DNA of 23,143 bases, from assembly GCA_035552275.1 (NCBI GenBank), contig DASZLR010000050.1, positions 1 to 23,143 on the forward strand, given 5' to 3'. The stretch is from DASVLX01 sp035552275. GTDB lineage: Bacteria; Actinomycetota; Actinomycetes; Mycobacteriales; Pseudonocardiaceae. Below the pieces are notes generated by a model. The model was given only the letters and a program-made list of their open reading frames with translations. It did no database searches and had not been told where the DNA came from. A program made the position numbers and the translations under genes. The number at the start of each line of letters is the position of its first letter. Within the stretch, counting starts at the first letter, position 1. Positions 22,330 through 23,143 of this stretch are shown here, piece after piece.

Positions 22330-22539
22330 CTAATGAGACGGCTCAGCTCCGTCGGCAACCAGGACGTAGACCCAGCGGCCTTCCTCGGTCCGGCCGAGCC
22401 GGTACCTGGTCTCGATCTTGGGGCCGCCGTGCAGGAAGACGTGGGTGACGATGGCGCCCACCGTTCGGGTGGACGGCAGCGGTTCCTGCCGGCCGTCCAA
22501 CGGACCGCCGACGTACTCAGCCGTGTGCCGCGCCGTCAC
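22330..22539 (-). CDS. Small conserved-looking hypothetical protein
   Basis: 69 residues from the GTG at 22537-22539, chosen because AAGGAGG (22547-22553) lies 7 bases before it; a longer frame of 94 codons exists, but its first 25 residues are low-complexity Gly/Arg. The N-terminus AEYVGGPLDGRQEPLP resembles a pattern I have seen at the start of many short uncharacterised actinobacterial proteins (YxGGPxDG), and the rest (HVFLHGGPKIETRYRL, RWVYVLVAD) looks like a small beta-rich fold ending in a Tyr/Arg motif. No catalytic motif, signal peptide or membrane segment. Function is unknown. Confidence 0.7.
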   Translation of the reverse strand: MTARHTAEYVGGPLDGRQEPLPSTRTVGAIVTHVFLHGGPKIETRYRLGRTEEGRWVYVLVADGAEPSH

Positions 22540-22811
22540 GCCGCTCCCTCCTTGCCTCCTGCCCGCCCTGCCCTGTCCCCCAGCGCCGTCCCCCGGCCAC
22601 TGGCGTCCTCCCACAGTAGGACGCGGACCGGTCGGCGCCCAAGATCCGCGCTCACCCAGCTGGCCGAACGGTTGCCGAGTCGACCGGGCGTTCGGACGTA
22701 TTCAGCCATTCGACTGAAGGTCACCCGAAGCGGTCGCGAACTTCCCAGCCTGGATATGCGCGCAGTGTCCCGATCTCTAGACTCAGGTCGTTTAGTCAAC
22801 CCGAAGGGACC
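22540..22811. promoter_or_regulatory. Divergent intergenic region, no gene seen
   Basis: 272 bases between the small - strand gene and the last + strand gene. It should hold both promoters. GAAGGGA (22803-22809) is the ribosome site for ATG 22812. TCTAGACT (about 22775-22782) is a possible -10 area for the + strand gene, tentative. Frames that cross it are shadows without coding character. Confidence 0.35.
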
Positions 22812-23143
22812 ATGGTGCGCGACGGATCGGCGCGGCTGACGCCGGACCGCGGCGACGGTGAACCGGACGCGGACACCCGGACGTTCGCCCGTCAGTGGGC
22901 GGCCGAATTGGCCAACACCAGCCACGTCGCCCTGTCCCGAGCTGAAATCGAACAGGTGCTGCACGACGTGACCCAGGAACTGGTGGCGATGCTGCGCGCC
23001 GAGTCGTTCAGTCCGGAGCCGGCGGCGGCCATCGGCGCGCGGCTGGTCGCGGACAACTTCACCGAGCCGCGGGCACTCGGCCGCAGCATCACCCTGCTGG
23101 GCGCCGAACTGCCCGCGCTGGCCGATCTCCCGCACGACGAAGT
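22812..23143 (+). CDS. Probable diguanylate cyclase/phosphodiesterase, N-terminal part (partial)
   Basis: 110 codons from ATG 22812 (GAAGGGA just upstream), open to the window edge. After a charged start (residues 1-20), the segment FARQWAAELANTSHVALSRAEIEQ, the following LHDVTQELVAMLRAE, and NFTEPRALGRSITLLG resemble, from memory, the N-terminal helical region of GGDEF-EAL proteins of Pseudonocardiaceae. The GGDEF and EAL domains themselves would lie beyond the window, so the call rests only on this region. If right, the full protein would make or break cyclic di-GMP at the membrane or in the cytosol. Confidence 0.55.
   Translation, partial: MVRDGSARLTPDRGDGEPDADTRTFARQWAAELANTSHVALSRAEIEQVLHDVTQELVAMLRAESFSPEPAAAIGARLVADNFTEPRALGRSITLLGAELPALADLPHDE

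Noticed and set aside
1..23143. CRISPR array, tRNA or rRNA genes, insertion sequence or attachment site
   Set aside because: No regularly spaced repeats, cloverleaf with CCA-type end, transposase motifs or flanking inverted repeats were seen on either strand. A covariance-model scan would be needed to exclude small RNAs.

Overview
The window is about 23 kb of very GC-rich DNA with strong G/C third-position bias, frequent GTG starts and tightly packed genes. It reads as an actinomycete chromosome. A DUF5313 protein, secreted S53 peptidases with short pro-regions and the N-terminus of a probable c-di-GMP enzyme point to Pseudonocardiales (Pseudonocardiaceae-like), but this placement is from memory of families and not from a search. 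I see no tRNA, rRNA, CRISPR array, transposase or prophage gene.

Region 1 (1-14610, + strand) is one long catabolic operon that enters the window already in progress. It holds the end of a periplasmic-type binding protein, the rest of a LivHMGF-type ABC importer, an FCD-type GntR regulator, a PdxA-like dehydrogenase fused to a xylose-isomerase-like TIM barrel, a DhaK-DhaL kinase, an RpiB-like isomerase, an SDR dehydrogenase and a TPI-like isomerase. Two [MFS transporter - amidohydrolase] pairs follow. Nearly all genes overlap or are a few bases apart, with nine overlaps of 4 to 16 nt, so they are probably translated as one unit. The kinase, TPI-like and RpiB-like trio matches the L-erythrulose to D-erythrose-4-phosphate route known from erythritol, threitol and D-apionate catabolism. 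My model is as follows: lactonases open sugar-acid lactones, the PdxA-TIM fusion oxidises and decarboxylates or isomerises the acid to a tetrulose, and the kinase plus two isomerases deliver erythrose-4-phosphate. The fusion enzyme and the absence of a DUF1537 acid-sugar kinase make this a candidate undescribed variant.

Region 2 (14613-17613) is a patch of small unrelated genes: a TetR regulator on the - strand diverging from a DUF5313 membrane protein, a SHOCT protein, a VOC/glyoxalase-like protein, a decayed secreted lipase (signal peptide tail joined to the lipase C-terminus, no nucleophile region), and a second TetR regulator.

Region 3 (17628-22199, - strand) is a tandem array of three full-length secreted sedolisin (S53) paralogues. 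Each has intact catalytic residues, twelve cysteines at matching places, a similar ribosome-binding leader and a GC-rich hairpin 12-18 bases after the stop. They lack the usual long pro-kumamolisin domain.

Region 4 (22330-end) has a small conserved-looking protein on the - strand and the first 110 codons of a probable GGDEF/EAL protein on the + strand, cut by the window edge.
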